Assembly: GCA_002633005.1 (NCBI GenBank)
Contig: NMRA01001126.1
Span: 20,690-51,812 of the forward strand
DNA length: 31,123 nucleotides
Origin: Phoronis australis
Lineage: Eukaryota > Phoronida > Phoronidae
Reading direction: 5' to 3'
How positions within the stretch are numbered: position 1 is the first letter of the stretch; each line of letters starts with the position of its first letter. The notes beneath the pieces were generated by a model. It had not been told where the DNA came from, did no database searches, and was given only the letters and a program-made list of their open reading frames with translations. Positions 1 to 10,400 of this stretch are shown here, in pieces. The translations under genes and the position numbers were made by a program.

Positions 1-522
1 CGGATCGAAAAAGAAATTCAAGTCATTGCTCGTAAATTTGGAAAGATTGTCTTTGCATTTCCTTGATGCTTGTAGTTCCCAGTAGTATTGTGCAATGAAT
101 TTAGGTTCTTCTAAACCGAATCGTTTGCTTGACATTCCCGTGCATACTGCAAAGGCTGGACACGTCGTGACTAAGTGACGCACCCACGTTAAAAATAAGG
201 TGTTGGCTGCCCGCGTAGAATCCGCGCACAGTGATTGACGGGAAAAGAACTTGAACATCAGGAGTTGAAATGTGTGCATTTTTGGGACACGCGTTCCATA
301 GCATTTTCCCCAGCCGTCCGGCGGCAGAAGCTGGACCAGGGGCTGTGTTTCAACAATGAATTTTGATACAGCTCTATAGGCCAAGGATTTCGGGATCATA
401 ACTTTCAAAAAAATCTTCAGGAAATGACCGTATTAAAATAAACTTTTCCCGAAACTGGGTCAAACAGAATGACCTTGGAGCCAGAACACGGGTATAGGTT
501 CGAGTTAAGCCGCACGTCTCAA

Positions 523-626
523 ATGAATCATAGCGGAGCTGACCAGCGACTAGCATTAGTTCTTCGAATTGCGCATGAATCATAACGGAGCTGACCAGCG
601 ACTAGCATTAGTTCGTCGAATTGCGC
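523..626 (+). repeat. 52-bp direct tandem duplication
   Basis: Two adjacent 52-bp units (523-574 and 575-626) begin ATGAATCATA and contain CTGACCAGCGACTAGCATTA. They differ at only two positions, so the duplication is young. Short inverted arms CGCCACG (658-664) and CGTGGCG (681-687) follow. The flanking 1-522 holds no gene that I can support. Confidence 0.9.
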
Positions 627-927
627 ATGCATGCATCGGACTTCCCGGCGACTCGGACGCCACGACACCTGCCACCGACCCGTGGCGGGAGCGGCTAATT
701 TCTTGACTAACACCTGCTTCTAAAACTGGATTTAAGCAACATGACAAAGTCCACTCTTACACATGTGCAAGTGTATCCAAATACAATTAAATGTATTTTC
801 ATGTGAAACCATTCAATGTTCTTTGAACTTGACTTGTGTGAGTTCTTAATTTTCTTAGATCTGCCCAATCTGCGTTTCAAGTCATTCGCTATAGGCACCG
901 GAGGGTTCAAATTGGAAGTTCGCGTCG

Positions 928-985
928 TATGACATCGTATGACGTCATATGACGTAGAAGATGCGAGCCTCATTTGCATATATAA
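928..985 (+). promoter_or_regulatory. promoter-like block: three phased CRE-type sites, octamer and TATA box
   Basis: TATGACATCG, TATGACGTCA and TATGACGTAG follow each other at exactly 10 bp (928-957), with a full CRE (TGACGTCA) at 940-947. Downstream are a POU octamer ATTTGCAT (972-979) and TATATAA (979-985). Transcription would start near 1010, just before an ATG at 1016 that opens only 40 codons and runs into the LINE remnant. No known gene follows, so this may drive a non-coding or element-derived transcript, or be inactive. Confidence 0.4.
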
Positions 986-1095
986 GTGACATCTGTTGGT
1001 TCAAAAAAGAGGATCATGCCCGAGTACATGCCTGGGAAGAGGCATCTTTTTAAGGGTAAAACAAGTCATGTTCAAAGCATCCTAGTGCCATTAAT

Positions 1096-2018
1096 ATGCA
1101 GTCTTTGGGGACCAAAGTGGTGTCATTTTATAGCTTAAGAGTTAAGCTTTCGAACACAATGCTTGGATTCCTGACGACTTTAACATTTACTTTTGAAATC
1201 GCTTTTGAATATTCGTTAAAATGCGCTAAAACAGTTGTCCCTTCCTGGTTATCTCTTCCTGCTTGTACGGATTACACGTACACGCATACTCCTCTTCACA
1301 AGGACGCAATGTGGTCTAGTGGGATAAGTGCCCTTCCAACGATATTAACCTGTATTGACGACTGGAATTCTTTACCATTCAATATAAAAGAAAGCACTTC
1401 AATTGTCACTCTCAAAATAACTATAAAATGCATACCCCTACTCAAGACTTGCTAGTCCCATTGACATCATTCCAACTAACCTTCCTCGCAACCATGAGAT
1501 AACACTATACAGATCAAGATGCGGTCTATTCCTAAACAATGAGAAATTTTAGACATAATTTTAATAATATTTCACCTCTGTAATCCTGTGGAGACACCAA
1601 GACATATCCTCATGTTTTCTTTGCTTGTGAGGTATGCAAGGAGCAGACGGTACAGCTTTTCCAGACACTCGAACAATACCACAACGCTTACAAAATATAT
1701 TCTGAAATTCAGCTATTGTACAACAAAATTACTTTTTTTCTATATGGATATAAAAAACTCAACCCAAATAAAAATAAGGTTTTATTTGAAATAGTATCAA
1801 AATTTCTATACGACAATAAATCTCTTTCTGTGAGTTGAAAGAACTGTGTACATGTGTATGAAAAAGAATTATTTACATTCGTAATCGTATATCATTGTAA
1901 TCTTAACATGTTTTATTTATGTACTCGTGCAAAATAATTGTATATAGACTTCTTTGTATTTTTTTAACCCAGATATAATGCCTCTTGGCGCTTTCTGGGT
2001 TATGTATATTCATTGTAT
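1096..2018 (+). mobile_element. decayed 3' end of a CR1/L2/Daphne-like LINE
   Basis: The frame at 1096-1455 includes DDWNSLPFNIKES (from 1357), the familiar motif near the end of the reverse-transcriptase ORF of non-LTR elements. A second frame (1539-1838, one TAA at 1581-1583) reads NISPL, stop, SCGDTKTYPHVFFACEVC, matching the C-x-CG...H-x-FF-x-C finger that follows in these elements. The tail FLYGYKKLNPNKNKVLFEIV (from about 1725) and a TGA at 1836-1838 resemble the normal C-terminus. A frameshift separates the two parts, so the copy is dead. A 3' UTR of about 180 bp ends in a stem-loop. The 5' boundary is not visible. Confidence 0.75.
1966..2001 (+). other. 3'-terminal stem-loop of the LINE
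   Basis: AACCCAGA (1966-1973) pairs perfectly with TCTGGGTT (1994-2001). Inside the 20-nt loop, GCC (1980-1982) can pair with GGC (1987-1989). Some LINEs of the CR1/L2 clades use a 3' stem-loop for recognition by their reverse transcriptase; the position just after the ORF fits that role. Confidence 0.55.
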
Positions 2019-2019
2019 A

Positions 2020-2066
2020 GTGCCCTCCTTTACTCAAGGTTGTGGGTTCGAGTCCCATGGAGGCAC
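2020..2066 (+). repeat. tRNA-like T-arm with B box (tRNA or SINE fragment)
   Basis: GTGGG-TTCGAGT-CCCAT (2042-2058) is a correct T-arm with a consensus polymerase III B box GGTTCGAGTCC (2045-2055). It is followed by GGAGGCAC (2059-2066), which pairs with GTGCC-C-TCC (2020-2028) with one bulged C. There is no acceptable anticodon arm, and the only A-box-like sequence lies in the LINE stem-loop, so this is a tRNA fragment or SINE remnant rather than a working tRNA. Confidence 0.55.
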
Positions 2067-2490
2067 ACTGTTGGAAGCTTGAGTCAGATTTCTAACTCCT
2101 CAGCTCGGTTTCAACTAATAAAGCATAAAAATGGTTCCAGGTGATCAGTGCAATGGTCGTACCAGAGCAACCTGCGCACGTCTAGTATAAAAATACTGTA
2201 AACTTTAGTTTTTTAGATGCTGGAAGGAAATCTAATTCCAGTATTTAGCTATCCCTTCTCCTCGATATAATGGAATTACAGAAATGCTTATTTCGCATTT
2301 CCCATAAATTTAACATTTCGTCGGCAAAAAGAGGTGTATTTTCCTTATTTCAGTTCAATATGACGTTTGACCTCTCATCTTACCTTGACTTTGACCTTGC
2401 ATCCATGAAATAATAGCCCAAAAACCATTAGAAACGATACATTGCAGGACACTAAAAGCCATCATGTTCGGAAAGTTGAAATGAGGCGAA

Positions 2491-2521
2491 ATTCAAGATG
2501 GCGGAAGCCGCCATCTTGAAT
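2491..2521. repeat. perfect palindrome with 14-bp arms carrying two YY1-like sites
   Basis: ATTCAAGATGGCGG (2491-2504) and CCGCCATCTTGAAT (2508-2521) are exact inverted copies around AAG. Each arm contains a YY1-type CAAGATGGCGG. The flanks (2067-2490, 2522-4960) show no gene that I can support, only short tandem or AT-rich sequence such as an 18-bp imperfect doublet at 4090-4125. Confidence 0.85.
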
Positions 2522-4967
2522 AATAAAAAATGCTCGAAGTTGCACAAAGTGCAAGCAAGTTAATTTTGTTCTTCTAACCACATATGATAATTTTCCAAAA
2601 GAAAACTTTACAGTAAACAACATTGGAGGGTCAACTTTTGGGCAACTAGACTACAGCAACTGTGCCCTGAGAAAGAGCACCCCCCGAAAACCATATGTCC
2701 ATTCTGTTACATAGGGAGTTTGAATGTTTAAATTGATTCCTGCCATTAACTTGGAATTTTGACCCAATAATCGAGCCCATGGCTATTCTTTTCACAGGAG
2801 GGCATCAAGGCTAAAAGTTTCGTTTATTGATTTGTATAGTTTCCTCTACTTTCAATTAACGAAACTTTAACCTACTTTTTGTGACCCATTTAATAGTATT
2901 TTGAACTAAGGTCGCAATTTGACAACCGTTTGGAACATCAACAAATGAGTGTATTTTTTTAGAAAAGGTACTCTAAACCCTTTGTTTTTTTTTCTTGGGA
3001 ATAAATTGTCGATATATATTCGAAACAGTAGTATTATGGAAATTAAATACAGATGAAAGAATCTTTGTCTTCGTTTTCATTTTAGCATCTTCATTACTCG
3101 TCATTTTAATCAGTTTTTCCTAACTCTAACAGCTGGTAAATAACTAAAAAATCAAACAAAAAATTATGATGATTGATTAAAACAGGCATTTTTGAAATCG
3201 GCCGACTGGTTGCAATGAAATAAGCAAAACCTCTGAACAGCTATATCGAAAACACTAATTGCGATAAACAGGATTGAAGCCAAACGATCATGCAGGTAAA
3301 TAAATGAAAACACCTTTCCGTGACTAGTATGGATACCTGATAAGCGGAGCGTATCGCTAGTGCATTGTCCGAATGAAGAAAGACTCACTTTCCCTGTTAG
3401 GTTTCAAAATATAGGCCTACGCAAAGGGATGAAGAAGTGAAAATGAACGCTCTCACGTTGCAGTGCAGACAGAAGCAGGGTCAAATGTGACAGCCAAGAA
3501 TCTGTGAGTAAACCCTGGTAGTAAGTTCACATCTTGGCAGCCGTTTTCATTTAGCAAGGTTGCACGACTGGGAAATAGTTCTCTAACCGACGATGAACGC
3601 GGGTGCCAAATTAAGACGAATTTTGCGACAGTATATATAGAACATCTTTTAGCCAATGAAAACTGAAGATTTGAAAATTAACTGCTTTCTAAGCCAATCA
3701 AAATGCAGCTGTCACTTTTCATGCAATAAAACTATATTAGATAAGTCACGCTCACAAGAGCTAGGAAGAAGAAGAAGGGGGTGTATACACTGATCAAATC
3801 TCCAAGTTCCTATCTATAATAAGTATAACGGGGGTTTTAACTATTTAGATATGACTCTGAATGTGACAAAAATCGAAAAAAGTTTTTGTTGTACTTTGTT
3901 TTTATATATATCGTATTTTTTAATTTTCAAAAATCCAATTTTACCTCCATTTTTTTCAAAATGCACAGGAATTATTATCAACTGTTTCCTCACGCAATAT
4001 TCTACTTATCCATACCAAATATATGTACAAAATCATTATGATCTTGATTTTGTGGCATTTTGGCGTGTGACTTGTGGCAAGCACGCCGCTTTCTGTCATT
4101 TGGTCACTTTCCGTCATCTGGTCCATGTATCATGAAACCTTGGCACGCGATTTTTCTTCAGTTCTAGAGGATTTCAAATTTGCATATTTCGTAAAAATGT
4201 ACCCACGTGTTGCGGAAAAACAGGGCCGAGAATCTTGTCACTACCCTGAAATCAAGCGGGCATCGATTGCCACTTGAGGTCAAAATTCGTTCACAATGCG
4301 CGGTCATTATGTTCCCATTTTTGTTGATGTACTAGAAATAAAGCTGATATTTACTTCATGTTTAGAAAATGTGACATACCTGTTTGTTTACAGCGTAATT
4401 TTAATAATTTTTACGAACTTGTGAAGCACAACAGACGAACAAAACAAAGCTGTCATGTGGGCGGAGCTTAGCATTGATCTATGTTGTCTGCTGTTCTGGT
4501 GTACCGACCAGACATCATTAAAACCATGTGTTGATTGTTTATGCCACTCATTGGCATTCTTCACTCAGTTTGGTAAAAGACCATCTAACTATATTACACA
4601 GAACTATTTGTTAGTACAGGATGTATTTCAGTATTATATGTAGCTACCGTCTCTTTGTGTTATTTCAAATCGCCGCGTTACTGTCTACATAACAATATTG
4701 GCGACGAGGATATAGAACTACTTTCATCGTAATGGTTCAAAATTTTCACTTGCCTGTACCGCCAACATTTTGACCGAATGGTTTTTGGGATAAGAAAATA
4801 GCACTTTCTGTGCAAATAGCGTCGCATGGGTGAGATTCCCAAGTTACAAAAAAATTTTATCTTGCTTTCCACTAAAATTGTATAATAATACCTTGAGTTT
4901 TAATTCAATGATACGTTTGAACACTGGATCATTTCTCTAATTCTATGGGTTACATCCCGGCCAACCC
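2522..4967. other. intergenic stretch without a recognisable gene
   Basis: AT-rich DNA with many short unrelated open frames. A TATATATA run at 3629-3640 and a GTGAGT donor-like site on the - strand near 3391 could be read as a promoter and first exon, but the intervening sequence has no useful reading frame. Nothing firm can be annotated. Confidence 0.5.
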
Positions 4968-5416
4968 GCGATCGAGAACGCCCGGAAGGCGATCGAGAAC
5001 GAAATTTGGCGCGAGAAGCGAAGCCAGGCAAGGTGAATAAATTTGATGAATTTTCGTTGTTTTTACTTCCAATGTGTAAACAAAGACATGAGTTCAAGGC
5101 GTAACACATTGAGCAAGGGCAGGTAAAGGTTTAGGGTAGTGTCTCTTCCAATTATAGGAGAAAAGTCACGTTTACCGAGGTATCGCATGAGCTGAGGGTG
5201 ATTTGGCAAATTGCCGTTATTTTTGGCACTAAATCCATAAATTGACCATGGAGTTATGAAGAAATGACGAGTGAAAATACAACGCAACTCTTGTTTTTTG
5301 TAGTTTTGTCAGGATCTCTGATTTTACGACGCTTTTCTGTTGAAAGATGCGATCAAGAACGCAACGATAAGCGATCGGGATTGCAAATTTGTGTTTGTTT
5401 ATGCGATCGGTAACGC
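4968..5416 (+). repeat. cluster of five GCGATCG-type motifs, + orientation
   Basis: Copies start at 4968 (GCGATCGAGAACGC), 4989 (GCGATCGAGAACG), 5349 (GCGATCAAGAACGC), 5371 (GCGATCGGGATTGC) and 5403 (GCGATCGGTAACGC). The first two are 21 bp apart. The same motif recurs inverted at 7142-7248. Confidence 0.7.
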
Positions 5417-7141
5417 ATCGTGGTGTGTCGAACAGTAATGAATTTTTTACTGAAAACGTTAACAAGATAACAAAATACGTATGGTCCAATGAATTAATCA
5501 CATTTTGCGTAATCATTGCGTTACTTTCGTATCAAAACTGAACAATAACACAGGATATTTCGATTAAATTGCCATGAGCACTACATGTAAATCAAGCATA
5601 ATTTTAGTTTAACAAACGAATTTATTTTCATTTAAGGAAACAAGTTTACTGTTATTGTGAGGCGAGCTGCAACGAACGTGAAGGTACACCCTACCAGGGT
5701 TTTGAAAAGTTCAGGTATCTACTATTAGACGAAACCACTGAGAACAAGGTGTTCTAAACTGAAGACTTACCTAGGAGTTGTTCCATGTGGCCTGTCAGCC
5801 AGGGATAAACAAGTTGTTGCAGCAGATGAAAGGGAGTGTGGAATCTTCTTGTAAAATTGTGATAGCAAAAGAAAAAAAACAAATAGCCAGTGAAGTCAAA
5901 GAATGATGGTGAGCTTGACCATGGGGAGAGAAGGGAGTGCTGCAACACTTCACGAGATGATTCAAAGATTCCACTCATAAACGTCTGGGATCTAGAAATT
6001 GGCCTGAAGTTGTGTAAATCGATGCTCTGATAAAACAGGGGGATTTTTTTGATGTTTTACTGATAACATCGATACAGAGATGAACAGATTGGCTTGTGGC
6101 TGTTTTGTAGTCTTGGTCCTAAGTTCGTCTGCATCATTAGTTCATGATCTCCAGTTTAATGTGACATTGAAAAAGATTGAGATATAATACACGTACTTAT
6201 ATGTGATTTTCTCAAAACGTAGTCAACATGTTGTCATTAAGGTCACTTCAACTACAAACCGTAGTGATTTACGCAGGAAATCAACGACAATATTTTAGCA
6301 TTTCTATTGTAATATTAATCTTTTATCACACATACCTCAAAATCGGTCTTACAAAAGTATATAAAATATTGCTTTAGGGAAATCAGCAATACAAATCCAT
6401 TGAACATTTCCAACTAATTATTTTTGGAATGTAGTGTATATCAGTGATTGATAGAATAATGGTCTCTCACAGGAAATCAACACCAATATGAAAGCAATTT
6501 CTACAATAATCATAGACATATATTTTCTTTTAAAAGACTAATTGGTCAAAACAATTGTATGTAAGTATTGCCCAATGACACTTAGATTGGCCAATTAAAT
6601 CTACCTAAACACTACACAACTGTACTGGTTCTGTTAAAGATCCTTAAGAAATAACACAAATATAGAAAGAAACTTGTGGAAAAAGGGTTCAAAACAAAAC
6701 GCCAAAATACCATCTCATCAGACAACTACATGTACCAACCACAAACTCTGTAATTCTGAATAAACTATAGTGACGTAACAACCTTCACTACTAGACTTAA
6801 TAACTTATTATACATCGTAGGCTTTGCCTACTCATACATAAATACATAAATTCAAATGTACTGTATACTCTGAGTATTTACACGGACAGCAGTTCTTCTC
6901 TTAAAGCTACAGCCTCCTAAACATACAATGCAAGGCGCTGAATACTGTCATGTTTTTTTGGAATAACCTATCCAGAGAATAAGGTCTCGAAGAACAGGGC
7001 ATCGACACAGGCTCATCTTCAAAGTTCTTCAAGTAATTTTGTCCAATACATTATTGGTTTACACATATGTTTTGTAATTAACAATTGACAAAATACCGTA
7101 ACTTGAACAATTATTCATGCCAATGCAGAGGAAAAAAATGT
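5417..7141. other. AT-rich stretch between the two GCGATCG clusters, no gene seen
   Basis: No frame resembles a known protein. A loose direct repeat opens with the shared CAGGAAATCAAC at 6274-6285 and 6470-6481 (196 bp apart) and continues with partial similarity for about 50 bp. If the two clusters are ends of one element, this would be its non-coding interior. Confidence 0.45.
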
Positions 7142-7248
7142 GTGTCCACGATCGCTTTTTGCGTTCACGATCGCTTTTTGCGTTCACGTTCGCTTTTTGC
7201 GTTCGCAATCACCGTAGAGAATTAATCACTTAATTCGTTCCCGATCGC
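7142..7248 (-). repeat. cluster of GCGATCG-type motifs in inverse orientation, with a 19-bp tandem triplet
   Basis: The unit CACGATCGCTTTTTGCGTT is repeated at 7147, 7166 and 7185 (the third has one change). A GCGTTCGCAATC copy follows at 7199 and CGTTCCCGATCGC at 7236-7248. Read on the - strand these are GCGATCGnGAACGC motifs, the same family as at 4968-5416. Confidence 0.75.
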
Positions 7249-7519
7249 CGTCTCACACAAGGACCTGCTTGTATTGTATAGGCTCCGCCCCACTTGTCAG
7301 TCACTGAGCTGGTGAGCCGTCAAGCCATATGAGATACTGAAGCTCAAATATAATTAAAAAACAACTTTGGATTTTCAGTATGATTTTATATTTCTTCACT
7401 ATACTGTGCATCAAGAATTAAAGATTAGGATGACATAAAGATATAAAAATCAGTCAAAATTATTTTTTGTGTATCCACCTGCTTCAATGTAGGAATTTGT
7501 ACGGGGAATACTGCAGCTT

Positions 7520-7965
7520 CGTCCCCAAGCTTCAAGATGGCGCTGATCGACTTAGCCATTGAGGCTTAGTTATGGGAAATGAAATATGTCAGAATTCTGA
7601 GAAAAAAATTACAGGAATGGCCGGAATATCACTAGTAATAAAACTTTGAATTTTTTCAGTATGATATAAAAATGACAAGTAACGGTATATTGCAGCAATT
7701 TAGGTCTAAATTTTTGCAAAACTAATGCATTTTGATTCCAAAAGTGATTAATTTCTATGATAATATTAGAAAAGATTCAAACTTTATAACTAAAACAATG
7801 CCTTCTGCTTCATGAATGGTAGCAACAACGACTGCGAAATTAATTAAAGTCTGCCTTTGTTTCAATGACATCAAGGCAGCGGCCAGTCATTGCACAGACC
7901 GTAATTCCCATAACCAAGCCTAAAATGGAGAAACCGATCAGTGCCATTTTGAGGCTTCAGGACAA
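7520..7965. mobile_element. foldback/MITE-like pair of ~60-bp inverted repeats
   Basis: The reverse complement of about 7520-7579 aligns with about 7906-7965 at around 80% identity. Shared blocks include TTCCCATAA, AAGCCT, CGATCAG, GCCAT and GGAC. The interior of about 326 bp encodes nothing recognisable. The left arm contains a YY1-like CAAGATGGCGC. I see no clear target-site duplication. Confidence 0.6.
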
Positions 7966-9184
7966 GACTGGGGGAATACTGTCGCATAGTTTTGAAACTT
8001 GGTCACTAGGTGTGGACATGAAAAGTAGATGTAGTGAAATTTTGGCAGTTATTTGAGGAAAGAAAAAACTAATTTGAAAGAATAATAGGCGCATCAACTT
8101 GAGATTTCCAATCGCCGCAAGTTGGGCATCACGAGACTTGCCAGTGGGCCGTCTAGTTGGTCTGTCCATAAGCCAGCGATTTCGTGCTTTCATCTTACTT
8201 AGTTTATATCCGCTTCAAGAAAATGATAACCATGCCAACCGAATTGGAGATTCTACGTGAGTTATTACCTGGCAAAAACAACAGCACGGGAGTAAAACGA
8301 TTACGTAACTTGTTTGGCTCAACAGATATGGGTGGGGTTCGTGATACTCTGCTATCCTGTCAATCGTCGGTTAACTGTAGACGTGTTACAAAGCCGAGAA
8401 AAGAAAGTGACTCGAAAAAATGCTTAAAAACAGTAATTTGTGCAAAAGCTGTTGTGTTCTTCAGTCACCTTTTTAATCAAAAATAAAAACAATTACACCA
8501 GAGAATCTAAAAAAATCAAATTCTAAGAAACCTAAGGGATCTTTAGACATTAAAAGCATCTTAAAAACCAAATGACATGAAGCCTACTACCGTCTTGATG
8601 AAGATCCGAGAGTCCCTGGCACACAAGTTTCAAAAATGCACTTCGGGAAACTTTTTTAATTTTAGTTGAAGTTTAATATGTAAAAAATAGTATATTACAT
8701 TATCGGCCTAATATATTAGGTCTAATTTAATTATTAAGCGGATTTATAAATCGTAATTAGATTAGTAATAGACTTCAAGGGTACAGGGAATAACATAAAT
8801 AAATAGCATATAAGTCAAAATATATGCATTCAGTGTGTCATACATGTATGTAACATAACGCACATAATACAAGCAATATGAGAATTTAAAATAATATTGC
8901 ACATTTCAAAAACCTGAAACTAGATATTTCTGTCAACATTTTGCGTTTTGCGAAGAATAGAAAATCATGGTAACAATTCTCTGAAAAGCAATTAAAGGAG
9001 TGTAGATGTATTTATGTGTGCGTATGGGTGCGTGTGAGCTTGCGTGTGTGCTAGCAAACCTTCACTAATACACGTTTGATTGTAGCGATCTAAAAATTGA
9101 ATTAATTTCAAAAGAGGAGATGTCCAATGTTCATTGTGAGCGTTGTAAACAACAAACATCAATGAAAGCGCTCCGAGGAGTGAA
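7966..9184. other. intergenic stretch, no supported gene
   Basis: A 100-codon frame at 8184-8486 reaches an AATAAA-like end near 8482 but resembles no family I know, so it is left uncalled. A GT-rich run at 9013-9050 is a decayed microsatellite. Confidence 0.45.
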
Positions 9185-9524
9185 ACTTGGCGAAATTAAC
9201 CACAAAAACCACGTTAGAGATGACGAGAAAAGACGACAGAGATGATGACGAAGATGACAGCTAAAACGACGATGGTGGCGATGATGGACAATGCAAGTTA
9301 TGATATCATTCATATGACGAACGTAGAGGTCAGAAATCATTAAGAAATAGGCTTCAGTCTTGAGCGACACTTGGCGAAATTTACTGAAGAAAAGACGACG
9401 TCGGAGATGGTGACGAAGATGACAAATATGATGATGGTGGTGGTGATTATGAACAACATCATAACATTCATATGACGAACTTAGATATCATATACATGTA
9501 TCAATAAGAAATAGGCTATAGTCT
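9185..9524 (+). repeat. diverged tandem duplication with GATGAC-rich core
   Basis: Two units (about 9185-9360 and 9369-9524) both open with ACTTGGCGAAATT, then AAAAGACGAC, a GATGACGAAGATGACA-like core, ATTCATATGACGAAC and TAAGAAATAGGCT. The offset falls from 184 to 164 bp through internal deletion. The - strand frame across it reads as a His/Arg-rich run and is an artefact of the trinucleotide composition. Confidence 0.75.
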
Positions 9525-9904
9525 AGTTCAATAGAAGCTAAACCAACATCAATGCAGCAACAGCGCTCAACAAAGGGACTGCGCTATCAGAAAATCTCAA
9601 ATAACTCAAAAAGTAGACGTCCTAGCGAAAATGGAATTCATCTTCTAAAAGCCCGTTTAAAATTTTATCTGAACTAATGAAATCGCTTAATTCCGTGAAT
9701 TATTCGAAAAAAAACGAAATTTTGCGTTTTTTTAAGAAATTCAAAGTCAAATAACTCAAAAACGGAAAGTCTGAGAAAAAAATTGTTACAACTCATTTGA
9801 AAGGATATACTTCAAAGAATCCACATGCAAAAATCACGTCCTTTTCTCTTCCCGTTTAAAATGGCACTCCAGCACGACTGAAAATGGGTCAACATGCGCC
9901 AGAT

Positions 9905-10220
9905 CCGCCATCTTGAAAGCAACATCGGGTTTTTCAATTTTGAATAACAGCATGTCATAAGATATAATTATCTGAAAAATGTCGAAGCAATTGGTCCTAT
10001 AATGCGCCCTCTACAGGAGAAAACGTATCTTTCACCGAAATCGAGGTGCGCATGCGCAATTGTCGACATTTCCACCATATTTAACCGGAAGTAATTTTTT
10101 TCCGGCACATCTGTACCACTTGCCCTGTGTAACAACCGTGCCGATTTTCAAGTGTGTACGCAAAAAATTGCGGTCTCCATGACACTTTTAACCTGAAAAT
10201 GTATACAAAATGGCCGCCAT
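9905..10220 (+). promoter_or_regulatory. housekeeping-type motif cluster: YY1, CTCF-like, NRF1, ETS, YY1
   Basis: In order: CCGCCATCTTG (9905-9915, YY1-like), GCGCCCTCTACAGG (10004-10017, partial CTCF-like), TGCGCATGCGCA (10047-10058, perfect NRF1 palindrome), CCGGAAGT (10085-10092, ETS/GABP) and AAAATGGCCGCC (10207-10218, YY1-like, overlapping an ATG). This is the pattern of a TATA-less animal promoter. The ATG at 10210 opens only 63 codons without known similarity, so a first exon is possible but unproven. A dispersed repeat carrying these motifs is the alternative. Confidence 0.35.
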
Positions 10221-10367
10221 GTCGGCCCCCTTGAATCTGATTATGACGATAAACAATAGGCTTCCAGGACTTTTGGGTCCACAAATTGTGTGCAAATGTT
10301 TTGAGAATCGGATGAAAAATGCGACCTGTATCGTACGAACAAAAAAAAACTTAGTGTCAGAGCAACA

Positions 10368-10400
10368 TACTTGGAGGAATTCGAAGAATTCCGCCAAGTA
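10368..10400. repeat. inverted repeat with 15-bp arms
   Basis: TACTTGGAGGAATTC (10368-10382) and GAATTCCGCCAAGTA (10386-10400) pair with one mismatch around GAA. The sequence on to 11539 has no gene that I can support. Confidence 0.8.

Noticed and set aside
972-985. A histone H2B-type promoter (octamer plus TATA)
   Set aside because: No histone reading frame follows; the first ATG opens 40 unrelated codons.
1979-2066. A complete 88-nt tRNA gene with acceptor pairing TGCCTCT/GGAGGCA
   Set aside because: The A-box region lacks the conserved A, no anticodon arm forms, and the 5' half belongs to the LINE stem-loop. Only the T-arm/B-box part is kept as a fragment.
8184-8486. A 100-codon + strand frame ending near AATAAA
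   Set aside because: No recognisable domain, low-complexity end, and no splice or promoter support; such a length is expected by chance in 31 kb.
9131-9370. A His/Arg-rich - strand protein
   Set aside because: It is the translation of a GATGAC-type tandem duplication, not a gene.
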